Positions 9,445 to 18,374 of a stretch of 64,000 bases of DNA are shown here, one piece after another. Each line of letters begins with the position of its first letter. The stretch's first letter is position 1. The stretch spans positions 455,759 to 519,758 of the forward strand of contig NZ_FNDS01000003.1 of NCBI RefSeq assembly GCF_900099785.1, in the 5' to 3' direction. The position numbers and the translations under genes are program-made. The notes below the pieces were generated by a model. That model made no database searches and was not told the DNA's origin. It saw only the letters and a list, made by a program, of their open reading frames with translations. The DNA comes from Pseudomonas panipatensis. Lineage in GTDB: Bacteria > Pseudomonadota > Gammaproteobacteria > Pseudomonadales > Pseudomonadaceae.

Positions 9445-9453
9445 GGCTGAGCC

Positions 9454-10179
9454 ATGGACCGACTGGCCTATACCGCGATGACCGCCGCCAGCCGCACGAT
9501 GCAGTCGCTGCAGGTGCGCGCGAACAACCTGGCCAACGCCAACACCCCGGGCTTCCGCGCCGACATGGAGCGCGCCCGCGCGGTCGACGTGAGCGGCTAC
9601 GGCTACGACAGCCGGCACCTGGCGAGCGTGGAGAACAACGGCGTCGACATGACCCCGGGCACCCTCACCGTGACCGGCCGCGACCTCGACTTCGCCATCC
9701 GCGGGCAGGGCCTGATCGCCCTGCAGGACGGCAACGGCGAGGTCTACACCCGGCACGGCAGCATGGTCGTCGACAGCGAAGGGCGGCTGACCATCAACGG
9801 CCGCCAGGTGATGGGCGAGGGCGGTCCCATCGTGCTGCCGGAATACGACAGCGTGAACATCGGCGAGGACGGCACCGTCTCGGTGATCCCGCGCGGCGAT
9901 TACCTGACGACCGAGGTCGACCGCATCAAGCTGGTCGATGCGCAGGCCTCCGAGCTGAAGAAGAACGACGCCGGCCTGCTGGTGCGCAAGGACGGCCAGC
10001 CGGCGCAGACGAGCGCCGGCGTGCGCCTGGTCAGCGGTTACCTGGAGGCGAGCAACGTGTCCTCCATCGACCAGCTCACCGCGACCATGAGCCTGAGCCG
10101 CATGTTCGAGACCCAGGTGAAGATGATGAAAGCCGCCGAAGACATGTCCTCGGCCGGCGACCGCCTACTGCGCGAATGA
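9454..10179 (+). CDS. flgF: flagellar basal-body rod protein FlgF
   Basis: FlgF (241 aa) is a proximal rod subunit related to FlgG and FlgE. It has the N-terminal RANNLANANTPGFRADM motif and the C-terminal MSLSRMFETQVKMMKAAEDM helix. It follows flgE by 9 nt. A 52-nt gap with a perfect hairpin separates it from flgG, the only sizeable break in the front half of the operon. Confidence 0.94.
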   Translation: MDRLAYTAMTAASRTMQSLQVRANNLANANTPGFRADMERARAVDVSGYGYDSRHLASVENNGVDMTPGTLTVTGRDLDFAIRGQGLIALQDGNGEVYTRHGSMVVDSEGRLTINGRQVMGEGGPIVLPEYDSVNIGEDGTVSVIPRGDYLTTEVDRIKLVDAQASELKKNDAGLLVRKDGQPAQTSAGVRLVSGYLEASNVSSIDQLTATMSLSRMFETQVKMMKAAEDMSSAGDRLLRE

Positions 10180-10195
10180 CGCCCCACAACCCCCC

Positions 10196-10214
10196 GGCCG
10201 CGCAGGGCGCGGCC
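10196..10214. repeat. intercistronic hairpin between flgF and flgG
   Basis: GGCCGCGC and GCGCGGCC form a perfect 8-bp inverted repeat around AGG. No T-run follows, so it is unlikely to be a complete intrinsic terminator. It may act as an mRNA processing or stability element between the proximal rod gene and distal flgG. The flgG Shine-Dalgarno (AAGGAG) lies just downstream. Confidence 0.5.
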
Positions 10215-10231
10215 CGTGAAGGAGAAACACG

Positions 10232-11017
10232 ATGAGTTCGGCACTCTGGGTCAGCAAGACCGGTCTGGCGGCGCAGGACACCGCGCTGTCGGCGGTCGCC
10301 AACAACCTGGCCAACGTCAACACCACCGGCTTCAAGAGCGACCGCGTGGTCTTCGAGGACCTGTTCTACTCGATCGACCGCCAGCCCGGCGCGCAGGCCG
10401 ACCAGGTCAACACCGTGCCCTCGGGCATCCAGCTCGGCAGCGGCGTGCGCGTCGCCGGCACGCAGAAAGTCTTCACCGAAGGCAGCATGCAGACCACCAA
10501 CCAGCCGATGGACCTGGCGATCGTCGGCCGTGGCTTCTTCCAGGTCGAAGCGCCCAACGGCGACACCCTGTACACCGAGAACGGCCAGTTGCAGCTCAAC
10601 AACGACGGCATGATCGTCAACGCCCAGGGCCTGCCGCTGATGCCGAACATCGTGGTGCCGACCGGCGCCACCAGTTTCACCGTCGGCAGCGACGGCACCG
10701 TCACCGCGATCCTTCCGGGCGAGACCCAGCCGACCCAGCTCGGCCAGATCACCATCGTCAACTTCACCAACCCGGCCGGCCTCGAAGCTCTCGGCGGCAA
10801 CCTCTACCGCGAGACCGTGGCCAGCGGCCAGCCGGTGGAAGGCACGCCCGGCGACCAGGGGCTGGGCACCATCAAGCAGGGGGTGCTGGAAGGCTCCAAC
10901 GTGCAGGTGGTCGAGGCCATGGTCAACATGATCGCCATCCAGCGTGCCTACGAGGCCAACGCCAAGGTGCTGGATGCCGCCTCCGGCATGCAGCAGTTCC
11001 TCAACCAGAACGCGTGA
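10232..11017 (+). CDS. flgG: flagellar distal rod protein FlgG
   Basis: FlgG (261 aa) forms the distal rod. The N-terminal VANNLANVNTTGFKSDR signature, the FEDLFY element shortly after it, and the C-terminal NMIAIQRAYEANAKVLDAAS helix are all standard, and length is exactly that of the family. The Shine-Dalgarno is AAGGAGAAACACG before the ATG. flgH starts 5 nt after the stop. Confidence 0.96.
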   Translation: MSSALWVSKTGLAAQDTALSAVANNLANVNTTGFKSDRVVFEDLFYSIDRQPGAQADQVNTVPSGIQLGSGVRVAGTQKVFTEGSMQTTNQPMDLAIVGRGFFQVEAPNGDTLYTENGQLQLNNDGMIVNAQGLPLMPNIVVPTGATSFTVGSDGTVTAILPGETQPTQLGQITIVNFTNPAGLEALGGNLYRETVASGQPVEGTPGDQGLGTIKQGVLEGSNVQVVEAMVNMIAIQRAYEANAKVLDAASGMQQFLNQNA

Positions 11018-11022
11018 CGCCG

Positions 11023-11685
11023 ATGAAACGCCTGCCGTTGCTGCTCGCCGCGCTGTCCCTCAGCGGTTGCGCGAGCTTCCACGAGATGCTCCCCGACGAG
11101 GACTCCAGCGCCTACCAGCCGCCGGCGCTGGACTACAGCCTGCCGCCGACCACCGGCGGCGGCCTGTTCCGCTCCGGCTACTACGGCGGCCTGGTGCAGG
11201 ACCAGCGCGCCGTGCGTGTCGGCGACATCCTCACGGTGGTGCTGGAAGAACAGACCCAGTCGAGCAAGAGCGCCGGCACCAGCTTCGACAAGAACTCGAA
11301 CGTGGGCATCGGCATTCCCAAGGTGCTCGGGCACAACTACGACCGCCTGGAAAGCTCGGCCAAGGGCACGCGCGACTTCAAGGGCGACGCCAAGAGTTCG
11401 CAGCAGAACTCCCTGCGCGGCTCCATCGCCGTCACCGTGCACAAGGTGCTGCCCAACGGCACGCTGCTGGTGCGCGGCGAGAAGAACCTGCGCCTGAACC
11501 AGGGCGAGGAGTTCATCCGCCTCACCGGCCTGGTGCGCATGGAAGACATCAACCGCTTCAACCAGGTGTCCTCGCTGAACGTCGCCAACGCCAACATCTC
11601 CTATGCCGGGCGTGGCGTGCTCAACGACAGCAACTCGGCCGGCTGGCTGACGCGCTTCTTCACCCACCCCATCTTCCCGTTGTGA
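11023..11685 (+). CDS. flgH: flagellar L-ring lipoprotein FlgH
   Basis: FlgH (220 aa) forms the outer-membrane L-ring bushing. A lipoprotein signal with lipobox LSGC places the acylated cysteine near residue 15. Family motifs follow: [20 protein letters not shown] and the C-terminal [17 protein letters not shown]. It is located between flgG and flgI as usual. No anomalies are seen. Confidence 0.95.
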   Translation: MKRLPLLLAALSLSGCASFHEMLPDEDSSAYQPPALDYSLPPTTGGGLFRSGYYGGLVQDQRAVRVGDILTVVLEEQTQSSKSAGTSFDKNSNVGIGIPKVLGHNYDRLESSAKGTRDFKGDAKSSQQNSLRGSIAVTVHKVLPNGTLLVRGEKNLRLNQGEEFIRLTGLVRMEDINRFNQVSSLNVANANISYAGRGVLNDSNSAGWLTRFFTHPIFPL

Positions 11686-11698
11686 GGCTCGGCCGGTC

Positions 11699-12802
11699 AT
11701 GCGCCTGACGCTCAAGTTATTCTTGCCCCTGGCGCTGCTCTGGCTGCCGCTGTCGGCCCGCGCCGTGCCGCTGCTCGACCTGGTCGACGTCGAAGGCATC
11801 CGTGGCAACCAGTTGGTCGGCTACGGCCTGGTGGTCGGCCTCGACGGCACCGGCGACAAGACCCAGGTGAAGTTCACCAGCCAGTCGGTGGTGAACATGA
11901 TCAAGCAGTTCGGCGTGAACCTGCCGAGCAACGTCGATCCCAAGCTGAAGAACGTCGCCGCGGTGAGCATCACCGCCAGCGTGCCGCCGTCCTACAGTCC
12001 GGGGCAGACGGTGGACGTCACCGTCTCCTCGCTGGGCGACGCCAAGAGCCTGCGCGGCGGCCAGTTGCTGCTCACGCCGCTGCGCGGCATCGACGGCGAG
12101 ACCTACGCCCTGGCCCAGGGGTCGGTGGCCGTCGGCGGTCTCAACGCCACCGGGCAGAGCGGTTCCAGCGTGGCCATCAACACCGCCAACGGCGGACGCA
12201 TCCCCAATGGCGCGACCATCGAACGGATGATCCCCAGCGACTTCGCCAGCCGCCCGGACATCATGCTCAACCTGCGCCAGCCGAGCTTCCAGACCGCCGC
12301 GCACATCGTCACCGCGCTGGAGAACGTCTTCGGCCGCGGCACCGCCCAGGCCCTCGACGGCACCAAAGTCAGCGTGCGCGCGCCGGCCTCGGCGAACCAG
12401 CGCACCAGCTTCATGGCCCTGCTGGAAAGCGTCGAGGTGCAGGAAGGCCGCGAACGGCCCAAGGTGGTGTTCAACAGCCGCACCGGCACCGTGGTCATCG
12501 GCCAGGGCGTGCGGGTCAAGGCCGCCGCGGTGTCCCACGGCACCCTCACCGTGACCATCAGCGAGAACCCCCAGGTCAGCCAGCCGGCGCCGTTCTCCCA
12601 GGGACAGACCGCGGTGACGCCGCAGTCCAACGTCAACGTCAGCCAGGACAAGAAGCCCATGTTCAAGTGGCCCGAGGGCGCCAGCCTGCAGAGCATCATC
12701 GACACCGTGAACAGCCTGGGCGCCACCCCGGACGACGTCATGAGCATCCTCCAGGCGCTGGAGAAAGCCGGGGCGTTGAACGCCGAACTGATCGTCATCT
12801 AG
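11699..12802 (+). CDS. flgI: flagellar P-ring protein FlgI
   Basis: FlgI (367 aa) forms the periplasmic P-ring, assembled with the help of FlgA. It has a Sec signal peptide ending near SARA and the highly conserved [20 protein letters not shown] block. Later motifs are [13 protein letters not shown] and a C-terminal [20 protein letters not shown]. Length is normal. It sits 9 nt before flgJ. Confidence 0.96.
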   Translation: MRLTLKLFLPLALLWLPLSARAVPLLDLVDVEGIRGNQLVGYGLVVGLDGTGDKTQVKFTSQSVVNMIKQFGVNLPSNVDPKLKNVAAVSITASVPPSYSPGQTVDVTVSSLGDAKSLRGGQLLLTPLRGIDGETYALAQGSVAVGGLNATGQSGSSVAINTANGGRIPNGATIERMIPSDFASRPDIMLNLRQPSFQTAAHIVTALENVFGRGTAQALDGTKVSVRAPASANQRTSFMALLESVEVQEGRERPKVVFNSRTGTVVIGQGVRVKAAAVSHGTLTVTISENPQVSQPAPFSQGQTAVTPQSNVNVSQDKKPMFKWPEGASLQSIIDTVNSLGATPDDVMSILQALEKAGALNAELIVI

Positions 12803-12811
12803 GCAGGCCGC

Positions 12812-13858
12812 ATGAGCATCGTTTCCCTCCCCACCACGCTGAACGCCGCGCGTACCCAGCAGGGCAACCCGCAGGCCCGCCTGGAGGCCGCTTCCGAGCA
12901 GTTCGAGGCGCTGTTCCTGCAACAGATCCTCAAGCAGATGCGCAAGGCCGGCGACGTGCTCTCCGCCGGTGGCCTGCTGCGCAGCCGCGACCTCGACACC
13001 ATGCGCGACTTCTACGACAGCGCGCTGGCCGACAACCTCGCCCAGCGCAAGCAGACCGGCATCGCCGACCTGCTGGTGCGCCAGCTCTCCGGGCATGCCA
13101 GCGAGAGCCAGGGCGAGGCCCTGGCCGGCGGCGACGCGCGCGGCATGCCGCGCAGCCTGCAACAGGCGGTGGCGGCCGACTGGCAGCGCGGCGTGCAGGC
13201 GGTCAGCCGGGTCTGGCAGCGTGGCAGCACGGCCTTCGGCCAACTGGTGGACAGCCTGATCGACCATGAATCGGCCGGCGATGTCGCCGCCGTGTCGCAG
13301 CGCGGCGCCCGTGGCCTGATGCAACTGATGCCGGACACCGCCAAGGAGATGGCCGCCAAGCTCGGCCTGGACTTCGACGAGCAGCGCCTGACCAGCGACG
13401 GCGAATACAACAAGCGGCTCGGCAGCGCCTACCTCGACGAGCTGCTGCAACGCTACGACGGCCATCGTGCCCTGGCCCTGGCGGCCTACAACGCCGGTCC
13501 CGGCCGCGTCGACGAGTGGCTGAAGAGCAACGGCGATCCGCGCACCGGCGAGATCGGCAGCGACGCCTGGGTGCAGCGCATCCCCTTCGAGGAAACCCGC
13601 AACTACACCCGCGGCATCCTCGACGACCTGGCGCGGCGGCCGCGCAGCGTCAGCGAGCAGCCGACCGCGCAGCAGCAGGTCGAACCGGCGCTGGACGCCG
13701 GCGAGCGCCTGAGTCTGGCGCCGGCGCTTAATCCGCAAGGCGATTCCGTCGCCTATCAGGGGCATAGCCCGGATGTTCCGCCGGTGGCCCGCCACCAGGC
13801 GCTCTCCGCGGCATTCGCCCAACCGATACGCCTGGAGCCGAGAGGGAAGCAGTCGTGA
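12812..13858 (+). CDS. flgJ: flagellar rod-cap protein FlgJ with a lytic-transglycosylase (SLT) domain
   Basis: FlgJ (348 aa) caps the growing rod and opens the peptidoglycan. The N-terminal rod-binding domain is clear (QFEALFLQQILKQMRKAGDV at 30-49, SRDLDTMRDFYDSALADNLA at 58-77). The C-terminal domain is not the usual glucosaminidase (GH73). It shows goose-type lytic-transglycosylase SLT motifs: catalytic Glu in DHESAG (E153), GLMQLMP (168-174) and AYNAGPGRV (225-233). The classic enteric and polar-Pseudomonas FlgJ carries GH73 there, so this is a domain swap. The stop overlaps the GTG start of flgK. Confidence 0.93.
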   Translation: MSIVSLPTTLNAARTQQGNPQARLEAASEQFEALFLQQILKQMRKAGDVLSAGGLLRSRDLDTMRDFYDSALADNLAQRKQTGIADLLVRQLSGHASESQGEALAGGDARGMPRSLQQAVAADWQRGVQAVSRVWQRGSTAFGQLVDSLIDHESAGDVAAVSQRGARGLMQLMPDTAKEMAAKLGLDFDEQRLTSDGEYNKRLGSAYLDELLQRYDGHRALALAAYNAGPGRVDEWLKSNGDPRTGEIGSDAWVQRIPFEETRNYTRGILDDLARRPRSVSEQPTAQQQVEPALDAGERLSLAPALNPQGDSVAYQGHSPDVPPVARHQALSAAFAQPIRLEPRGKQS

Positions 13859-15222
13859 GCAATTTGACGCAGATCGCCTACAGTGGCGTGCGTGCCTCGG
13901 AGATCGCCCTGTCGGTCACCGGGCAGAACACCTCCAACGTCAACACCCCCGGTTTCAGCCGTCTGTCCACGGTGATGAGTTCGCTCGCCGGCGAGGGCGC
14001 GCGCAGCCCCGGTGGCGGCGTGCAGGTGACCAGCATCCGGCGCATGTCCGACGACTTCCTCAGCCAGCAACTGCGCCGCGCCACCACCGCGCAGAACTAC
14101 TACAGCAACTCGCAGCAGTACCTCGGCTCGCTGGAAGACCTGATGTCCAGCGATGGCGCCAGCATCAGCGTCGGCCTCGACAACTTCTTCGCTGCCATCA
14201 GCGCCGCCAGCGCCACGCCGGACTCCATCGCCCTGCGCCAGCAGATCATCGCCGAGACCGGCAACCTGGCGCAGCGCTTCAACACCCTCAGCGGCAACAT
14301 CGCCACCCAGCTCACCTCGCTGCAGGAGCAACGCGGCACCATGGTCGGCGAGATCAACGGCCTGACCAGCAATGTCGCCCTGCTCAACAAGAAGATCACC
14401 GCCGCGCAGTCCGCCGGCGCCGACGCCACGGCACTGCAGGACCAGCGCGACAACCTGATCACCCAGCTCAGCCAGTACAGCAGCATCCGCACCACCACGG
14501 CCGCCGACGGTTCGCTCTCGGTGTCCCTGGCCAACGGCCAGCCGCTGGTGGCCGGCGCCTCCGCCGCGCAGCTGAGCGTGAGCCTGACCAGCACCGGCGA
14601 ACAGGATGTCAGCCTGTCCTTCGCCGGCACCCAGTTCGCCATCGACCAGCAAGGCCTGGGCGGCTCCATGGGCGCGCTCTATGACACCGAATACAAGACC
14701 CTGCGACCGAATTTGGGCGCCATCAGCGGCATGGCCAGCCAGATCGCCGGCCTGGTCAACAGCACCCTGGCCGGCGGCTACGACCTCGACGGCAACGCCG
14801 GCCAGCCGCTGCTGCAATACAACAGCGGCAGCACCAGCAAGCTGCTCAGCCTGACCGGCCTGCAGCCGCGCCAGTTGGCGCTGTCCGACAGCCAGGGGGA
14901 GAGCGGTAACAACGGCAATCTGCTCGCCCTGCTCAACCTGAAGAACCAGAACATCACGGTCAACGGCAGCTCGGTCTCGGTGAACGACGCCTATGCCGGG
15001 CTGATCGGCCAGGTGGCCAGCGCCAGCCGGCAGAACCAGGCCGACCTGACCACCGCCACCAGCGTTACCCAGCAGGCGCAGAAACAGCGCGACAGCGTCA
15101 GCGCGGTGAACCTCGACGAGGAAGCGGTGAACCTGATGACCTACCAGCAGGCCTACCAGGCCAACATGAAGGTCATCAGTACCGCCAAGAGCCTTTTCGA
15201 CAGCATGCTCGCGGCGTTCTGA
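13855..15222 (+). CDS. flgK: flagellar hook-filament junction protein FlgK (HAP1), short form
   Basis: FlgK (455 aa) is the first hook-associated protein. The N-terminal LSVTGQNTSNVNTPGFSR and the C-terminal NLDEEAVNLMTYQQAYQANM motifs that build the D0/D1 coiled coils are intact. It uses a GTG start overlapping flgJ by 4 nt. It is far shorter than the polar FlgK of P. aeruginosa (about 680 aa, from memory) and resembles the lateral/enteric size class, so the surface-exposed middle domain is reduced. Confidence 0.94.
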   Translation: MSNLTQIAYSGVRASEIALSVTGQNTSNVNTPGFSRLSTVMSSLAGEGARSPGGGVQVTSIRRMSDDFLSQQLRRATTAQNYYSNSQQYLGSLEDLMSSDGASISVGLDNFFAAISAASATPDSIALRQQIIAETGNLAQRFNTLSGNIATQLTSLQEQRGTMVGEINGLTSNVALLNKKITAAQSAGADATALQDQRDNLITQLSQYSSIRTTTAADGSLSVSLANGQPLVAGASAAQLSVSLTSTGEQDVSLSFAGTQFAIDQQGLGGSMGALYDTEYKTLRPNLGAISGMASQIAGLVNSTLAGGYDLDGNAGQPLLQYNSGSTSKLLSLTGLQPRQLALSDSQGESGNNGNLLALLNLKNQNITVNGSSVSVNDAYAGLIGQVASASRQNQADLTTATSVTQQAQKQRDSVSAVNLDEEAVNLMTYQQAYQANMKVISTAKSLFDSMLAAF

Positions 15223-15258
15223 ACGCCGCCCAGCCCGTAACCGAAGCCGAGACGCCCC

Positions 15259-16173
15259 ATGCGCATCACCAACTCGCAGAGCACCTCCATCCTGCTCAAC
15301 TCGATGAATCAGAACACCTCGAAGATGTCCGAGCTGATGCAACAGATGTCGAGCAGCAACCGTATCCAGCACCCCTCGGACGACCCCATCGCCAGCGTGC
15401 GCATCCTGCGCATCCAGCGTTCCGAGGCGAGCCTGACGCAATACGGCAGCAACATCACCAACGTCTCGGGCAACCTGTCGACCCAGGAAACCAACCTGCA
15501 GTCCACCTCGGACACCATGCTCAACATCCGCGACCTGTTGCTCTGGGCGGCCAACGGCTCGAACTCCACCGAGCAGCTCAACGCCATGGCCGGCGAGCTG
15601 TCGACCCTGGAGTCGACCCTGGTCAGCTACCTCAACGTGCGCGACGAGGAGGGCCGCTATCTGTTCTCCGGGACCCTCAGCGATCGTCCGGCGGTGGTCT
15701 ACGACTCGGTCACCGGCACCTACGCCGCCAACGGCAATGACAAGACCCGCCAGGCGGCGGTGGCCAATGGCGTGCTGGTCGACGAGAACGTGCCGATCCA
15801 ACCGCTGTTCGGCACCGGCATGGACCTGCTCAACAAGCTGCACGGCCTGGTGGCCACCTTGAAGAACCCGGCACTGAACGCCAGCGACCCGGCCACCGTG
15901 CAGAGCATCCGCGACACCATCAACCAGCTCGACGACAGCCACGGCAAGGTGCTCGGCGCCATCACCGACCTCGGCGGCCGGCAGAACACCCTGACCCTGC
16001 TGAACACCAGCAATCAGGACGTTTCCCTGGTCAACCAGAAGATCGAAGGCGACCTCTCGGCGCTGGACTACAGCAAGGCCAGTATCGACCTGGGCAACTA
16101 CAAGCTGGCGCTGCAGGCGACGCAGAAGACCTACATGACGGTCAACGGCCTGTCGCTGTTCAGTCTGCTCTGA
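15259..16173 (+). CDS. flgL: flagellar hook-associated protein FlgL (HAP3), short form
   Basis: FlgL (304 aa) joins FlgK to flagellin. The flagellin-like N-terminus (MRITNSQSTSILLNSMNQNT, then QHPSDDPIASVRILRIQRSE) and the C-terminal ATQKTYMTVNGLSLFSLL are recognisable. It is shorter than the polar P. aeruginosa FlgL (about 440 aa, from memory). The gene lies 36 nt after flgK. An unrecognised gene follows after 13 nt and appears to be the operon's last member. Confidence 0.92.
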   Translation: MRITNSQSTSILLNSMNQNTSKMSELMQQMSSSNRIQHPSDDPIASVRILRIQRSEASLTQYGSNITNVSGNLSTQETNLQSTSDTMLNIRDLLLWAANGSNSTEQLNAMAGELSTLESTLVSYLNVRDEEGRYLFSGTLSDRPAVVYDSVTGTYAANGNDKTRQAAVANGVLVDENVPIQPLFGTGMDLLNKLHGLVATLKNPALNASDPATVQSIRDTINQLDDSHGKVLGAITDLGGRQNTLTLLNTSNQDVSLVNQKIEGDLSALDYSKASIDLGNYKLALQATQKTYMTVNGLSLFSLL

Positions 16174-16186
16174 GGAGGCGCGCGGC

Positions 16187-17224
16187 ATGAAGGTCGAGAA
16201 CCGCTTCCCGGCGGTCGCCGCCATCGATGGCCAGGAGCGTCCGCCCTTGCAGGGCGCCAGCGGCCTTGCGCAACCGCGCAAGGGCAGCGGCGCGAGCAGC
16301 GCCGGCGCGCGCAGCGAGCGTGGCGCGGGCCAGGCCGCCGGCTTCAGCATCCAGCTCAACCAGCAGCTCAGCGCCATGCAGACCGCCGAGGATTACCTCG
16401 GTGAGCTGGCCGATCGGCTGAACCAGCTCAAGCTCAGCATCGGCCGTGAGCTGAGCGGTGCCCAGGGCAGCGCGCGGCAGGCGCTGGAGCAGCAGCTCAA
16501 GCAGGTCGACGAATTGCTCGCGCAGCGCAGCGAACGCACCGGCGGCAGCCTCGACGCCAACCTGCAACTGCGCCTGCACGAACCGGCGCGCGCGCGTTTC
16601 AGCATCGATGGCCTGGCGACCCTCGACCAGGCCCGCAACGGCGGCCGCGAAACCCTGCTGTTCAGTGCCGGGCGTAGCCTGAGCGAACCGGGCGTGGTGG
16701 TGCTGGACGATGCCATGAGCGACCAGCAGTTGCTGCGCAGCTTCAATATCGGCCTGGCTGCCTCGGGCATCCGCGCGGAGGTGGGGCAGGGCGGCACGCT
16801 GACCTTCTCGGTGGCGGAAAGCGAATGGCCGCAGCTCAAGGAACAGTTGGCCTTGCAGGGCGAAGGCAAACGCTTCGCCAAGGAACGCGCGAGCCATGTG
16901 CAGGTTCGCGAGGAGCGCCTGCTGGATCTTCCCGCCAGCGTCTCGGGCAACGACCAGCGCGAACTGCGGCGGATGCTCGACGGGGTGATCGGCGCCCTCG
17001 ACCGCATCGGCACGCTGCGCGACCAGTTGCGCCAGCGGCAGAGCGAGATCCGCGAGTTCCTCGCCCGCCAGGCCAACCAGGACGAGCAGCAATGGGCGGA
17101 AGACTACGCGGCCAACGTGTTCAACCTGGTGCGCAACAGTGACGCCAGCTATGCGGCGGTGACACAGACGGTGGTGGCCCAGGCCAACCTCAGTCGTTTC
17201 GCGGTGGTAAGCCTGCTTTCTTGA
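16187..17224 (+). CDS. unrecognised protein co-transcribed with flgL, coiled-coil rich
   Basis: A 345-residue protein I cannot assign to a family. The first 50 residues are low-complexity (G, S, R, Q). Residues about 55-115 are Leu/Gln/Arg-rich with heptad character (QTAEDYLGELADRLNQLKLS, ALEQQLKQVDELLAQR). The middle is beta-like and acidic, and the C-terminal 120 residues are again helical (RRMLDGVIGALDRIGTLRDQ, EIREFLARQANQDEQQWAED). There is no signal peptide or membrane segment. Its ATG follows GGAGG and lies 13 nt after flgL, so it should be co-expressed. A hook, filament or export accessory role is possible but unproven. Confidence 0.8.
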   Translation: MKVENRFPAVAAIDGQERPPLQGASGLAQPRKGSGASSAGARSERGAGQAAGFSIQLNQQLSAMQTAEDYLGELADRLNQLKLSIGRELSGAQGSARQALEQQLKQVDELLAQRSERTGGSLDANLQLRLHEPARARFSIDGLATLDQARNGGRETLLFSAGRSLSEPGVVVLDDAMSDQQLLRSFNIGLAASGIRAEVGQGGTLTFSVAESEWPQLKEQLALQGEGKRFAKERASHVQVREERLLDLPASVSGNDQRELRRMLDGVIGALDRIGTLRDQLRQRQSEIREFLARQANQDEQQWAEDYAANVFNLVRNSDASYAAVTQTVVAQANLSRFAVVSLLS

Positions 17225-17327
17225 TTGCTAAGCTGCACCGAACCTAGCGACCGATTGGCGGTCCGAGCAGGCGGAAAGGGGGAGGGCCCCCTTCGCTCCT
17301 TTGGCAACGACGGTGAAGGCGATTCGA

Positions 17328-17654
17328 ATGGTCTATGTACAAAGGGATGGGCAAGGCAGGTTGCTGAGAGTGGAGAGCCAGCCATTCGAGGGCATGAACG
17401 ACACCCTGGCCTATCAGAGCGAGGAGCTAAAGGCCTGGCTCGACGCGCGCACCGAGGTGCGTAGCCGGCTGGACCTGCTGCGGCAGTCCGACCTGGACGT
17501 GATCCGCGTGCTCGAAGACGTGGTCAACGTGCTGGTGGAGCGCGGCGTGATCCGCTACACCGACCTGCCGGAAGCCGCCCGGCGCAAGCTCGACGAGCGC
17601 GCCGTGGCGCGCGCCGAGCTGGAAGGCCTGGCCGACCACGCCGACGAGCCGTAG
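17328..17654 (+). CDS. small conserved Pseudomonas-type protein, function unknown
   Basis: A 108-residue protein beginning MVYVQRDGQGRLLRVESQPF, with GMNDTLAYQSEELKAWL and a following helical segment LDVIRVLEDVVNVLVERGVI. I chose the ATG at 17328 because GAAGG precedes it; a TTG at 17301 in frame is less likely. From memory, similar short proteins in Pseudomonas are often mislabelled tryptophan synthase beta-like although they lack catalytic residues; that link is uncertain. No membrane segment or signal peptide is visible. It stands apart from the flagellar operon by about 100 nt and its function is not apparent. Confidence 0.72.
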   Translation: MVYVQRDGQGRLLRVESQPFEGMNDTLAYQSEELKAWLDARTEVRSRLDLLRQSDLDVIRVLEDVVNVLVERGVIRYTDLPEAARRKLDERAVARAELEGLADHADEP

Positions 17655-17762
17655 CGCCGCCGCGCGGACCTGGCCGTCCGTCGCCTGCAACGCTTGCGCG
17701 GCGCTGCGGTCTATAGGCGCTGCGGGTATCCTCGCCCGCCTGTCGTCCCCCAGGAGCGCCAA

Positions 17763-18374
17763 TTGCCCCACCTTCGTGCACCGCGCGCGCGCCGTCTGGC
17801 CGCGCTGATCCTCTCTGCATTCATCAGCACGCCACTGCTGGCCTGTCCGGCCGGCCAGGTCGAAGTCTGCCTGGCCCAGTGTCTCTGCGTATCCGATCCC
17901 GATGGCAGCCTCGACGCGCTGCAGAAGCAGGTGCGCCAGGTCGCCGCGCCGGCCCTCGCCGGCTGGCTGCAGCGCGCCCGCGACCAGGCCGTGGCCGAGG
18001 GCGTCGAGCCGATCCCGCTCAACCTGCGCGTGCAATTGCGCGACTACTACCCCGACGAGGTGTTGGACGCGGCGCGCTACCGGGTCGGCGACAGCCAGCA
18101 GCTCGACGCCGCCAACGCCATGCTGCAGAACGAAGACGTCGCCGCCGTGACCCTGGTCGATGTCATCGTCTTCCGCGACGCCAAGGCGGCACAGAACGAC
18201 CTGGCGCTGTGGGCCCACGAACTGCAGCACGTGCAGCAGTACCGCAAGCTCGGCGTGGACGGCTTCGCTGAACGCTACGTGCGCAACTACAACGAACTGG
18301 AAAGTCCCGCCTACGCCATCCAGAACCAGGTGGAGCAGGCGCAGCGCCGGGTTACCCAGCAGACCCACAAGTGA
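17763..18374 (+). CDS. secreted DUF4157-type protein with an HExxH motif
   Basis: The product is about 203 aa starting at a TTG (17763) that follows AGGAG. An arginine-rich n-region and hydrophobic core (LAALILSAFISTPLLA) form a signal peptide ending before CPAG; the cysteine may be lipidated. Mature features are two close cysteines (QVEVCLAQCLC) and a C-terminal HELQHVQQYRKLG segment. HELQH fits the HExxH zinc-metallopeptidase-like motif of the DUF4157 domain. Whether it hydrolyses anything is unknown. Its end overlaps the convergent LysR gene by 23 nt. Confidence 0.75.
   Translation: MPHLRAPRARRLAALILSAFISTPLLACPAGQVEVCLAQCLCVSDPDGSLDALQKQVRQVAAPALAGWLQRARDQAVAEGVEPIPLNLRVQLRDYYPDEVLDAARYRVGDSQQLDAANAMLQNEDVAAVTLVDVIVFRDAKAAQNDLALWAHELQHVQQYRKLGVDGFAERYVRNYNELESPAYAIQNQVEQAQRRVTQQTHK

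Noticed and set aside
11717..13822. A 701-codon minus-strand frame across flgI and flgJ
   Set aside because: Shadow of two clear flagellar genes; composition is unlike a real protein and no motif is present.
13756..16377. An 873-codon minus-strand frame across flgK and flgL
   Set aside because: Shadow frame; low-complexity Gly/Val/Gln composition and no start signal.
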